The notes under the pieces were generated by a model. That model was not told the origin of the DNA. It worked only from the letters and a program-made list of their open reading frames with translations, and did no database searches. The position numbers and the translations under genes were made by a program. Source: DASZQY01 sp035548515 (GTDB taxonomy: Bacteria > Pseudomonadota > Alphaproteobacteria > Rhizobiales > Kaistiaceae). From it: DNA of 64,000 nt. How positions within the stretch are numbered: the stretch's first letter is position 1; every line of letters starts with the position of its first letter. Of this stretch, positions 52,449-59,904 are shown in pieces. Where the stretch lies: the NCBI GenBank assembly GCA_035548515.1, contig DASZSW010000029.1:37931-101930 (forward strand), read 5' to 3'.

Positions 52449-53402
52449 ATGACCGCCACGGCCTCATCATCAGCAACACAGCGTCGGCGCCCGCGCTTCC
52501 AGCGTGCGGAGACTCCGCCGCGGTTCCAGATCACCGCGCGCGATGTCGAGATCATCCGTCAGGTCGCGCGCCACCGCTTTCTCCGCTCCACCCATCTGTT
52601 CCAGCTGATCGGCGGTTCACCGCAGAAGATCAATGAGCGGCTCGGACCCCTCTATCACGCCGGCTTCCTCGACCGACCCCGCTCCCAGCTCGAATATCAT
52701 GTTCGTGGTGGTGGTAGCGCGCCGCTGGTCTACGCCCTCGGCAAGCGCGGCGCCCAGCTTCTCAAGGTTCAGGACGGCCTCGACAACGCCGATGTCGATT
52801 GGGCGCGCAAGAACCACAAAACCGGCCGCGAGTTTATTCTCCACACCCTGGCCGTCGCTGACCTGAGGGTCGCCCTCACGGTCGCTTGCCGGGAACGCCA
52901 AGGCTATTCGGTCCAGGAGCCAGATGAGCTTTTGGCCGCCGCACCGGTGGAGACGCAGCGGGCGCGAAGCCCGTGGTCCTGGCGCGCGAAGGTGCAGCAC
53001 AAGGGAGCGATATGCGAGATCGGTTTGCTTCCCGACTACGTGTTCGCGCTGATCCTCCCGGACGGTCGCAGGCGCCCCTTCGTTGTTGAGATTGATCGCG
53101 GCACCATGCCCGTCGAGCGCACCACCCTCGACCAGTCGAGCATGCTCAGGAAGTTCCTCGCCTATGAGGGCGGGCGCAAGCAAGGTCTGCACACGTCGCG
53201 TTTCGGCTGGCAGAACTTCCGTGTGCTCGTCGTCACCGCCAGCCCAGAGCGCGCCGAGACGATGCGCACGGTTATTGGCCGCACGGCCGAGCTCAAGAGC
53301 TCTCCCCTGTTCCTCTTCGCCGATCACGCGGCGATGATGGAGTCCGACGTTCTCGACCACGCGTGGTTAAGCACAACCGGGAAACCTCAAGCGCTCATCT
53401 AG
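52449..53402 (+). CDS. Replic_Relax family (replication-relaxation) protein
   Basis: A 317-residue protein. A winged-helix N terminus (ITARDVEIIRQVARHRFLRSTHLFQLIGG, linker, L.GLYHAGFLDRP) is followed by a nuclease-like second half (EIGLLPDYVFALILPDGRRRPFVVEIDRGTMP) of the Replic_Relax type. These proteins occur on conjugative and integrative elements and are thought to act at replication or transfer origins. The ATG at 52449 follows gaagg. A -10-like tatact ends eight bases before it, so it may have its own promoter. Activity is inferred from the family only. Confidence 0.82.
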   Translation: MTATASSSATQRRRPRFQRAETPPRFQITARDVEIIRQVARHRFLRSTHLFQLIGGSPQKINERLGPLYHAGFLDRPRSQLEYHVRGGGSAPLVYALGKRGAQLLKVQDGLDNADVDWARKNHKTGREFILHTLAVADLRVALTVACRERQGYSVQEPDELLAAAPVETQRARSPWSWRAKVQHKGAICEIGLLPDYVFALILPDGRRRPFVVEIDRGTMPVERTTLDQSSMLRKFLAYEGGRKQGLHTSRFGWQNFRVLVVTASPERAETMRTVIGRTAELKSSPLFLFADHAAMMESDVLDHAWLSTTGKPQALI

Positions 53403-53445
53403 GCCGTGAAATCACGGACTCGCCCGCTCAATAGCTGAAATCCAG

Positions 53446-53961
53446 GTGATAGTTAGCCAAGTGGACAAATACCGCGCACAGATCGCTCAATTCGTCTCAC
53501 CCCTAGCGATTGAGTTCTTCGCGACGTTTTCGCGTTTCGAGTTCGCCCTCAAACGCGGCGGCTTTCTCGGCGGGGGAATTGGCGAGAAAGCTGAAGCCAA
53601 CTGGGACACGTTTGCGGGGGCTTTGGAACCAAGTTTCTTCGCGGCGATGCTGAATGCTTCGGCGGCCAGGATCTTCTTCGAGGCGCCGCCGAAAAACCTA
53701 ATCCGAGTTTCAATAGATGATGTTGAATATCAACAGGCGGCAGTAATCGACAATGGGCCAAAGCTGTTTGTGGCCGTACGTCGCGTGCGCAACAACCTTC
53801 TACACGGTGAAAAATTCTACATAGGAGACCGTGATGAGGCGTTGATGAGGGCCGCTTTGTTCGTCCTTGATTCAGCGATGGCGGAGTGTTCCGTGCGGGC
53901 GAGGTGTCAGAAAGTGCCGGGAGCGTTTCAATACGCCCACATTGTGGGGCAAGAAGAATAG
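53446..53961 (+). CDS. HEPN-domain protein
   Basis: A 171-residue protein. FSRFEFALKRGGFL near residue 27 and RVRNNLLHGEKF near 115-125 give the Rx4H motif (Arg115-His120) of HEPN ribonucleases, in the manner of the pEK499_p136-like family. Such proteins are often toxin or defence effectors, yet no MNT/antitoxin partner is adjacent, so it is an orphan. The start is GTG. A hairpin-rich stretch follows. Confidence 0.7.
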   Translation: MIVSQVDKYRAQIAQFVSPLAIEFFATFSRFEFALKRGGFLGGGIGEKAEANWDTFAGALEPSFFAAMLNASAARIFFEAPPKNLIRVSIDDVEYQQAAVIDNGPKLFVAVRRVRNNLLHGEKFYIGDRDEALMRAALFVLDSAMAECSVRARCQKVPGAFQYAHIVGQEE

Positions 53962-54035
53962 AGGCAGTACACAGTGTCGCCGGAGTTCACCGGCAAAAAG
54001 TCGCGGCCAAAGCCGCGATCAAATGTTTCGCTTCC

Positions 54036-54063
54036 TTGACGCTTTTGCGACGCCGCGTATGAT
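54036..54063 (+). promoter_or_regulatory. sigma70-type promoter of the small-protein operon
   Basis: ttgacg (54036-54041), 16-bp spacer, tatgat (54058-54063). It drives a leader of about 115 nt with a stable stem-loop before the gene at 54185. Confidence 0.7.
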
Positions 54064-54111
54064 TCCGAGTAGACAATCCCCTCTCATCTCCGAGCCTTTG
54101 GAAACCTCGCC

Positions 54112-54147
54112 GGCAGGCATCAGGGCATTCAGACCCTGACGCCTGCC
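54112..54147 (+). other. stem-loop in the 5' leader
   Basis: ggcaggc-a-tcaggg pairs with ccctga-c-gcctgcc (13 pairs, one mismatch) around an 8-base loop. It ends 22 bases before aaggag and could attenuate transcription or hide the ribosome binding site. Confidence 0.6.
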
Positions 54148-54184
54148 CGTGCAGGATTTCCCCTTGAACAAGGAGTGCTCGGAA

Positions 54185-54460
54185 ATGAGTAACAACGACA
54201 ACCAACCGGCCTTTCGCGTGTTTTCGGTCATCCCTCGTGAGGGCAAAGATGACTACTGGCTCAACATCGGCTTGGCCTTCCCCCACCAGGACGGCAAGGG
54301 CTTCAACGTGATGTTGCAGGCCTTCCCGGTCAACCCGAAGCTGGTGCTTCGCCGGGTTGAGGACGACGAAGCGCAAGAGGCCGCAGACGATCAGCGCAAG
54401 GATCGCCGTGAACCTGGTCGCGACCGCACGACGGCCCCCCGATCCGGTGCGAGGCGGTAA
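54185..54460 (+). CDS. small conserved hypothetical protein of rhizobial mobile elements
   Basis: A 91-residue protein with a beta-rich core (FRVFSVIPREGKDDYWLNIG, GKGFNVMLQAFPVNPKLVLR) and a highly charged, probably disordered tail. Proteins of this pattern are common on rhizobial plasmids and ICEs, with no known role. ATG at 54185 follows aaggag; a strong promoter and a leader hairpin lie upstream. Confidence 0.75.
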   Translation: MSNNDNQPAFRVFSVIPREGKDDYWLNIGLAFPHQDGKGFNVMLQAFPVNPKLVLRRVEDDEAQEAADDQRKDRREPGRDRTTAPRSGARR

Positions 54461-54461
54461 A

Positions 54462-54695
54462 GTGTCCACCTCGTCCGGCCCGGCACCGCCGGCGGCGCGG
54501 CTGGTGATCGAGTTCTACGTTATCCAGCTCGCCCATCTTGCTGATGGCGATATGTCGGTCTCAATCACGGCGACCTCGATGGACGACGAAGAGCCCCAAC
54601 TCCTCAGCCAGGAACTCGTCAGCGAACGTGTCGCGACGCTCGACGATGCATTCGCTCTCATCAAAACGGGGGTCGAGCGTAGTCTCGGCCCCTGA
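54462..54695 (+). CDS. small hypothetical protein
   Basis: A 77-residue acidic protein (VIEFYVIQLAHLADGDMSVSI, then a run of Glu/Asp). The GTG at 54462 begins two bases after the previous stop, making it likely part of the same operon. The long in-frame extension upstream lies in another gene. It looks like a real coding frame but is not recognised. A terminator follows directly. Confidence 0.55.
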   Translation: MSTSSGPAPPAARLVIEFYVIQLAHLADGDMSVSITATSMDDEEPQLLSQELVSERVATLDDAFALIKTGVERSLGP

Positions 54696-54702
54696 GCCAA
54701 GG

Positions 54703-54724
54703 GCCCCGCCGGCAACGGCGGGGC
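54703..54724 (+). terminator. Rho-independent-like terminator
   Basis: gccccgcc / ggcggggc stem with ggcaac loop followed by ttcctcttt. Confidence 0.75.
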
Positions 54725-54797
54725 TTCCTCTTTCGCGGCCTCTCGTCCTTGCGCTCCGCCGCCCGAATGGTCGGGCGCCGGCAGCAAGGAGGAAGCC

Positions 54798-55070
54798 ATG
54801 GCCTGGTTTCGCAATCACTATCGGTGCGCGCGTTGCCGCCGCACGTGGACCGATGAGTGGTCCTGCACATGCGATGACGACTGCCCGCATTGCGGTGCGC
54901 GGCACATGTCGCCGGTGGCGAGCGACGACTTGACGATCATCGTCAACGAAGATTCGGACGGCACGTTCGTCGTCCTGCAATCGCCCGACGCAGCCGAACA
55001 CGAAGCTGAATACGTGCAGGTGGCGCGCTTCCCTACCAAGGAAGGCGCAGACTCGTGGAGGCCCGCATGA
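54798..55070 (+). CDS. small zinc-ribbon protein
   Basis: A 90-residue protein whose first half holds paired cysteines (YRCARCRRTWTDEWSC, CDDDCPHCGARH), a zinc ribbon. The second half is a beta-strand region (DLTIIVNEDSDGTFVVLQ). caaggagg precedes the ATG. It is translationally coupled to the DUF3768 gene by a 4-base overlap. Homologues occur widely on rhizobial mobile elements. Its function is unknown. Confidence 0.75.
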   Translation: MAWFRNHYRCARCRRTWTDEWSCTCDDDCPHCGARHMSPVASDDLTIIVNEDSDGTFVVLQSPDAAEHEAEYVQVARFPTKEGADSWRPA

Positions 55071-55393
55071 AAAACTCAGCAGCCATCCGCGAACTCAACG
55101 ACGCCTTCCGCAAGACGTTCTCCGGCGGCAAGGTGGTGATGACGGCCAGCGTCGCTGAGTTGCCCGACATGGTTAGGGCGAACGCTCTGCTTGAGGTGAC
55201 CCGGTTCGATGCTTTCTCGCCGGACAACGACCCGCATGGCGAACATGATTTCGGCAGCTTCGAGATGGTAGGCCGGACGTTCCTTTGGAAGCTCGACTAC
55301 TACGATGCCACTATGGAGTTCGGATCTGAAGATCCGAGCGATCCCTCGAAAACGACGCGCGTCCTTACGCTCATGTTGGCTGAGGACTACTGA
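55067..55393 (+). CDS. DUF3768 family protein
   Basis: A 108-residue protein with the DUF3768 signature: LNDAFRKTFSGGKVVMT, FDAFSPDNDPHGEHDFGSFE and WKLDYYD...TTRVLTLMLAEDY. It is usually found on plasmids and integrative elements beside antirestriction or partition genes. The function is unknown. ATG at 55067 overlaps the zinc-ribbon gene stop. Confidence 0.88.
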   Translation: MKNSAAIRELNDAFRKTFSGGKVVMTASVAELPDMVRANALLEVTRFDAFSPDNDPHGEHDFGSFEMVGRTFLWKLDYYDATMEFGSEDPSDPSKTTRVLTLMLAEDY

Positions 55394-55396
55394 CTT

Positions 55397-55424
55397 GAGC
55401 CCCGCCAAAGCGCGGGGCTCTTTC
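55397..55424 (+). terminator. Rho-independent terminator after DUF3768 gene
   Basis: gagccccgc / gcggggctc stem with a 6-base loop and a short T run. Confidence 0.82.
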
Positions 55425-55450
55425 CTGGTACCATCTGTGTATCCATTGGG

Positions 55451-55456
55451 TACACT
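55451..55456 (+). promoter_or_regulatory. -10 element of a leaderless promoter
   Basis: tacact ends six bases before the GTG at 55463, the same offset as at 47705, 61287, 61947 and 62563. Confidence 0.5.
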
Positions 55457-55462
55457 GACGCC

Positions 55463-55657
55463 GTGACAAAGGATTTGGGACTTCGAATCAGGGTGCAGCG
55501 CGATCTACGCGATAGTTTTCTGGAGGCTTGCCGGGCGCTCGACAAGCCGGCAGCGCAGGGTGTCCGCGAATTCATGCGGGCGTATGTCCACCGCCATGAG
55601 GCGATAGGACCCTCGTCAGAGCGGGCCAAACGCGATCGTCAGGGGCTCGCACCGTGA
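55463..55657 (+). CDS. ribbon-helix-helix-type small regulator
   Basis: A 64-residue protein whose LGLRIRVQRDLRDSFLEACRALDKPAAQGVREFMRAYV has the strand-helix-helix outline of RHH (Arc/MetJ) DNA-binding proteins. Its GTG follows a leaderless-type -10. Its stop overlaps the methylase start (GTGA), so it is in the defence operon and probably controls the methylase and nuclease. Confidence 0.65.
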   Translation: MTKDLGLRIRVQRDLRDSFLEACRALDKPAAQGVREFMRAYVHRHEAIGPSSERAKRDRQGLAP

Positions 55658-57846
55658 GCATCGAGGACCGTTTCGACATTCCGCTGGTGGCCGGCCTCGC
55701 GCTTCGCGAGAAGCAGATTCAGCAGAACTACCGCCCGATAATTGCGGTGCATAAGTGGTTCGCCCGGCGTCCCGGCACGCTGTTCCGGGCACTGACGCTG
55801 GCGGAGTTCGGCGACGCGCCCCTTGCCGACATTTATTTCAAGGCGAATACCTTTCCAGGCCGGAAGATCGCCGATCCGTTCATGGGCGGCGGCACGCCGC
55901 TGATCGAGGCAAACCGCGTCGGCTGCGATGTGGCAGGCTTTGACATCAATCCAATGGCCGCATGGATTGTCCGCGAAGAGATCGAGCACCTGGACGTCAA
56001 GGCTTATGGCAAGGAAGCCGCGCGCCTTGTTAGCGAACTGCGGGGCGCGATCGGCGAACTCTATCTCACGGACTGCCCACTCTACGGCGACGCAGACGTG
56101 CCAGTGAAATATTTCCTGTGGGTCAAGGTCCTCGACTGCGAGTCTTGCGGTGAGCCGATAGATCTTTTCCCTGGCTATGTTCTTTCTGAGGACGCGCGCC
56201 ACCCGAAGAACGTTCTGGTCTGTCCGGATTGCGGCGCTCTGAATGAGGCCGCCGATCGGGAGCAGCCCGGCGATTGCAGCCATTGCAAAGCCGCCCTCCG
56301 CGCAGACGGGCCGGCAGTACGAGGCCGCTGCGCCTGCCGGCACTGCGGTCACGATAACCGCTTTCCGCGAGAAGGTGCCGGCCCGCTTGGACACCGTATG
56401 TTCGCCATCGAGTACTACAACCCCGCACGCAAGGCGGGTCACAAGGGCAGGTTCTTCAAGAAACCCGACGCCAAGGATCTCGTCCGCGCCGAAGCTGCGT
56501 CCGTACGGTGGCGCGGCTTGAAGCCAGAATTCGTGCCGGATCAGAGAATCTTACCCGGTGACGAAACCGACCGCCTTCATCGCTGGGGCTACACGCAGTA
56601 CCGTCAGATGTTCAATGACCGTCAGCTGGTCGGTCTTGAAGCAAGTTGCCGTCTTATTGCGAAGGTCAAGAACAAGCGCATCCGCCATGCACTGGCAACG
56701 AACCTGTCAGACCTTCTTCGCTATCAGAACATGCTGTGCCGGTATGATACCTGGGCACTCAAATCGCTCGACATCTTTTCAGTGCACGGCTTTCCTGTTG
56801 GCCTCGTGCAATGCGAGTCCAACCTTCTCGGCATCTCGAATGGCGGGAACACCAATGTCGGCTCCGGCGGCTGGAGCAACATCATCGACAAATACGCGAA
56901 GGCCAAACGCTATTGCGAGGCGCCGTTCGAGGTGGATGGGCGCGGCAATCGCAACGTCCGCATACCCATCAAAGGCGAGTGGATCGGTGAGCGCCTCAAC
57001 GGGAGTCGCCAACGCGAGGTCGCGATTCATTGCGCCGACGCAACGGCGGTGGAACTGGCGCCGGGAAGCCTCGACGCCGTGTTTACCGATCCGCCATATT
57101 TCGGGAACGTCCAGTACGGGGAGTTGATGGACTTCTGCTATGTCTGGCTGCGCCGTCTCGTCGGCACCGAAGCAGAGGGTTTCGATCGCGCCTCGACCCG
57201 CGCCGAAGAAGAGCTTACCGGGAACGTTACGAAGGCGCGGGGACTTGAGCATTTCACGGAAGGGCTTGCTCGCGTCTACTCACGGATGGCGGCGGCGCTA
57301 AAGCCGGGTGCGCCGCTCGCCTTCACCTTTCATCATAACAAACTGGACGCTTATTCAGCGGTTGGCGTCGCCATCCTCGACGCCGGACTAACTTGCTCAG
57401 CCTCTCTGCCATGCCCGGCGGAGATGGGCGGATCGATCCATATTCATGGCACCGCATCCTCGATCGTGGACACAGTGTTTGTTTGCCGCAGCGAAGGTCA
57501 CACACCGCGGCAGTGGCTCTTCACCGCCTCTGACGAACTTGCCGAGATCGTGACACGCGATCTTGCAGCGCTTTCGGAGGGGGGACGAAGACCGACAAAG
57601 GGCGATACACGCTGCATCCTATTCGGACACCTGACGCGCATGGCAGTTTGGACCCTTAGAAAGGATTGGAACGCCGGCGTCTCGACCCAGGAAAAACTGC
57701 TGCGCTTCGGGCAGGCGGTGGCGGGGCTTGCCGATCCCGAGCCGCTCGCGCAAAGACTTGCTGCGGCCAAGCATGTCTCAGTGCCGGGGCCACTGTTTGC
57801 AGCGACTGAGCCTGCCGAGAGGATGCGCGATGCCGTTGCGTTTTGA
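55654..57846 (+). CDS. DUF1156-type DNA N6-adenine methyltransferase with zinc ribbons
   Basis: A 730-residue methylase. The N-terminal DUF1156 region (QNYRPIIAVHKWFARRPGTL) precedes motif I DPFMGGGTPLIEAN (74-87) and FDINP. Between about 155 and 240 are several CxxC pairs (CESCGEP, CPDCGAL, CSHCKA, CRHCGHD), probably zinc ribbons. The catalytic TDPPYFGNVQY is at about 478-488. It should methylate adenine in its recognition site and protect DNA against the overlapping nuclease gene product. DUF1156 methylases are repeatedly associated with phage-defence loci. Confidence 0.85.
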   Translation: MSIEDRFDIPLVAGLALREKQIQQNYRPIIAVHKWFARRPGTLFRALTLAEFGDAPLADIYFKANTFPGRKIADPFMGGGTPLIEANRVGCDVAGFDINPMAAWIVREEIEHLDVKAYGKEAARLVSELRGAIGELYLTDCPLYGDADVPVKYFLWVKVLDCESCGEPIDLFPGYVLSEDARHPKNVLVCPDCGALNEAADREQPGDCSHCKAALRADGPAVRGRCACRHCGHDNRFPREGAGPLGHRMFAIEYYNPARKAGHKGRFFKKPDAKDLVRAEAASVRWRGLKPEFVPDQRILPGDETDRLHRWGYTQYRQMFNDRQLVGLEASCRLIAKVKNKRIRHALATNLSDLLRYQNMLCRYDTWALKSLDIFSVHGFPVGLVQCESNLLGISNGGNTNVGSGGWSNIIDKYAKAKRYCEAPFEVDGRGNRNVRIPIKGEWIGERLNGSRQREVAIHCADATAVELAPGSLDAVFTDPPYFGNVQYGELMDFCYVWLRRLVGTEAEGFDRASTRAEEELTGNVTKARGLEHFTEGLARVYSRMAAALKPGAPLAFTFHHNKLDAYSAVGVAILDAGLTCSASLPCPAEMGGSIHIHGTASSIVDTVFVCRSEGHTPRQWLFTASDELAEIVTRDLAALSEGGRRPTKGDTRCILFGHLTRMAVWTLRKDWNAGVSTQEKLLRFGQAVAGLADPEPLAQRLAAAKHVSVPGPLFAATEPAERMRDAVAF

Positions 57847-58849
57847 AATCGACTATCGCAATTCATCGATCAGCTGGGAGCCGCTGGTCGATGAAGTCTT
57901 TAGTGAGCTGACATCGAGTTTTCTTGAGCTGCCAAAGGGCGAAGGCTTCATCGACTATTCCACCTTCGAGAAGGGCTACCAGACGCTCAAGCGCCGCACG
58001 GACGCCTTCGCACTTGTGACTCTCGACACGGTTCTAGCTGCAGTGCGTGAGGCCCCGATTGCTTTCATCATCTTCCGTTGCATCCTTGGGTTCACCCCGC
58101 CGGAATGGGCATATGTCACCACGGAAATGACTGGCGTTGAGGTCGATCAGGGAGCTGCGCGTGCGATCGACCGTAGGATGCGCCTCAATCCGCTTACGCC
58201 TCTGAAAGAACGAGAGGGCCTGACGACGCAGCGCATCCGCGCAATGGTCGAGGCCGGTGTGCGCACCGTAACCAAGGGTGCCGCCGCCGTGCCGCCAGGC
58301 TTTGTGCATCGCCTGGACAAGGCTGACACAGCTGAGGGCGTGAAGAGCGTGCAGTCGATCGCCGACCTCGGGGCGCCCTATCCCGTCCTTCTTTACGAGC
58401 GCTTCCTCGGCCGCCCGTTCGCCACGCACCGCGACTCCGTGAGCGAGTTGGTCGGCGAGGTGGTCGAAGTCGCCGTCAAGAATGTGCTGACCGAAGGCAA
58501 AGTGAGTTTCCGCGAGACCAAGCGGGCGGAACGTATCCCCGGATTTGATCAAGCGCCCGATTTCATGATTCCGGACCAGTTCACGCCGGTTGCGCTGATT
58601 GAGGCGAAGCTGACTGAGGACGACGGCACAGCGCGCGACAAGGTGGCCCGCGTTCAGCGACTACGCACACTGCGAGACGAGCAACGCAAGGACTATGACG
58701 TGATCGCTTGCATCGCTGGTCGCGGCTTCAAGGTTCGGCGGGAGGATATGCGCCGTCTGCTACAAGCGACCGACGGAAAGGTCTTCACTCTCACTACAAT
58801 GAACCTGCTCGTCGAGCAGACGCGCATCCGCGAATATCGGGTGCGGTGA
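57830..58849 (+). CDS. PD-(D/E)XK-type restriction endonuclease candidate
   Basis: A 339-residue protein. The C-terminal half holds APDFMIPDQFTPVALIEAKL (Asp244, then Glu258-x-Lys260), the D-(D/E)xK nuclease core, preceded by a helix with conserved-looking Glu208. The N-terminal part is helical and may read the DNA target. The ATG overlaps the methylase gene by 17 bases, as in restriction-modification pairs. I do not recognise a named endonuclease, so the target is unknown. Sequence specificity and partner dependence need testing. Confidence 0.7.
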   Translation: MPLRFEIDYRNSSISWEPLVDEVFSELTSSFLELPKGEGFIDYSTFEKGYQTLKRRTDAFALVTLDTVLAAVREAPIAFIIFRCILGFTPPEWAYVTTEMTGVEVDQGAARAIDRRMRLNPLTPLKEREGLTTQRIRAMVEAGVRTVTKGAAAVPPGFVHRLDKADTAEGVKSVQSIADLGAPYPVLLYERFLGRPFATHRDSVSELVGEVVEVAVKNVLTEGKVSFRETKRAERIPGFDQAPDFMIPDQFTPVALIEAKLTEDDGTARDKVARVQRLRTLRDEQRKDYDVIACIAGRGFKVRREDMRRLLQATDGKVFTLTTMNLLVEQTRIREYRVR

Positions 58850-58912
58850 TCGACGAGAGATTGTTTACGACCATCGATAGACAAAAAAGCCAATCGCGCT
58901 AGCATGACCGCC

Positions 58913-59677
58913 TCAACCCAGACCTTCAGCGGGCAGAATCAGCAGCGTTAGCACTTCATCATTCGGCAATCGGAATGATTGCTCCTGAATCTCATAGCGC
59001 TCTGCCCCGCGAAATTCGAACCACGCTTCGGCACCGATCTTCCGAGCGTAGGAGATTTCCGCCGCCCCGCCGAACAGCATCTCAAACGCTATGCTCTCCA
59101 CATCGAGATCGTCTTTCGGGAACCACCAGCCGGGCGCCATCGGCGCCCGCCGAAACCAGCGCCGCCCCTGTTTGTTGTGACACACGACCACGAGCGGGAA
59201 GCGGTCGGACTCCACGAGCTTAAGCAGGGTTGCCGTCAGGCTGACGTTGAATTCGTTTGCCATCTCGCGCACAGCCGAGAGCACAAGCCGCTTCATCTTC
59301 ATGATGCGCGGCCGGAACATGAAATCCGGCAGGAGCAAGTCAGACGCAAACTGGTCGGCCTGATTCTCGGGGTCGAGCGCGCTGTGCGTAGGGTTGCCGA
59401 TATCGGCCGCGCCGCAGAAAAGAATTCGGCCGCGATGATGATGCCAGTGACCGATTTCATGAGCGAGAGAGAAACGCCGCCGAGTAGGGATTGAGCCACT
59501 GTTCACCGTGATGATCGCGCGGCGCTGCGTCCCCACGATCATCGCTTCGCATTGATCGAGTGCTCGGTATTTTACGATGGCGCCGCCCGCCCAAGCGATC
59601 GTTTCAAGATCGATCTGGTCGGGACGCTCGATGCCAAACGCGGCAAGCATGCGTTCCGCGGGGCGCAAGGCACTCAT
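58913..59677 (-). CDS. ImmA/IrrE family metallopeptidase
   Basis: A 254-residue protein with the zinc motif RFSLAHEIGHWHHH (HEIGH at 73-77) and downstream ENQADQFASDLLLPDFMF, the glutamate-containing helix of the family. The remainder (140-254) is not recognised. Such proteases cut a repressor (as ImmA does ImmR) or a sigma factor to switch on mobile-element or defence genes. It is convergent with the nuclease gene and overlaps the small upstream gene by four bases. Confidence 0.85.
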   Translation of the reverse strand: MSALRPAERMLAAFGIERPDQIDLETIAWAGGAIVKYRALDQCEAMIVGTQRRAIITVNSGSIPTRRRFSLAHEIGHWHHHRGRILFCGAADIGNPTHSALDPENQADQFASDLLLPDFMFRPRIMKMKRLVLSAVREMANEFNVSLTATLLKLVESDRFPLVVVCHNKQGRRWFRRAPMAPGWWFPKDDLDVESIAFEMLFGGAAEISYARKIGAEAWFEFRGAERYEIQEQSFRLPNDEVLTLLILPAEGLG

Positions 59678-59904
59678 CCGTCGTTGTGGTCGCGTTCCAA
59701 CCGCTTCAGTTCCGCCACGTCCTCGATCAAACTCTCAGCATCGCTGTCCGACAATCCTCGACCTTTGCGCGCCGCCATCATGAGCTGATCGTCAGGATGG
59801 ATTCGATGCCGGCTCTTATGGTGATCGCCGCCGACCGCGAACTCGCAGTCATCTTCGCCCAACAAACCGCAGAGCCGGTGCCTCACCGCGAAGCGGCGTG
59901 ACAT
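59674..59904 (-). CDS. small protein upstream of ImmA/IrrE
   Basis: A 76-residue frame overlapping the protease gene by four bases (ATGA). The first 50 residues are Arg/His-rich. The second half (GLSDSDAESLIEDVAELKRLERDH) is an acidic amphipathic helix. Its ATG overlaps the patatin ATG on the other strand through a CATG palindrome. It may instead start at the Met near codon 42. An ImmR-like role would need an HTH, which I cannot see. Confidence 0.5.
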   Translation of the reverse strand: MSRRFAVRHRLCGLLGEDDCEFAVGGDHHKSRHRIHPDDQLMMAARKGRGLSDSDAESLIEDVAELKRLERDHNDG

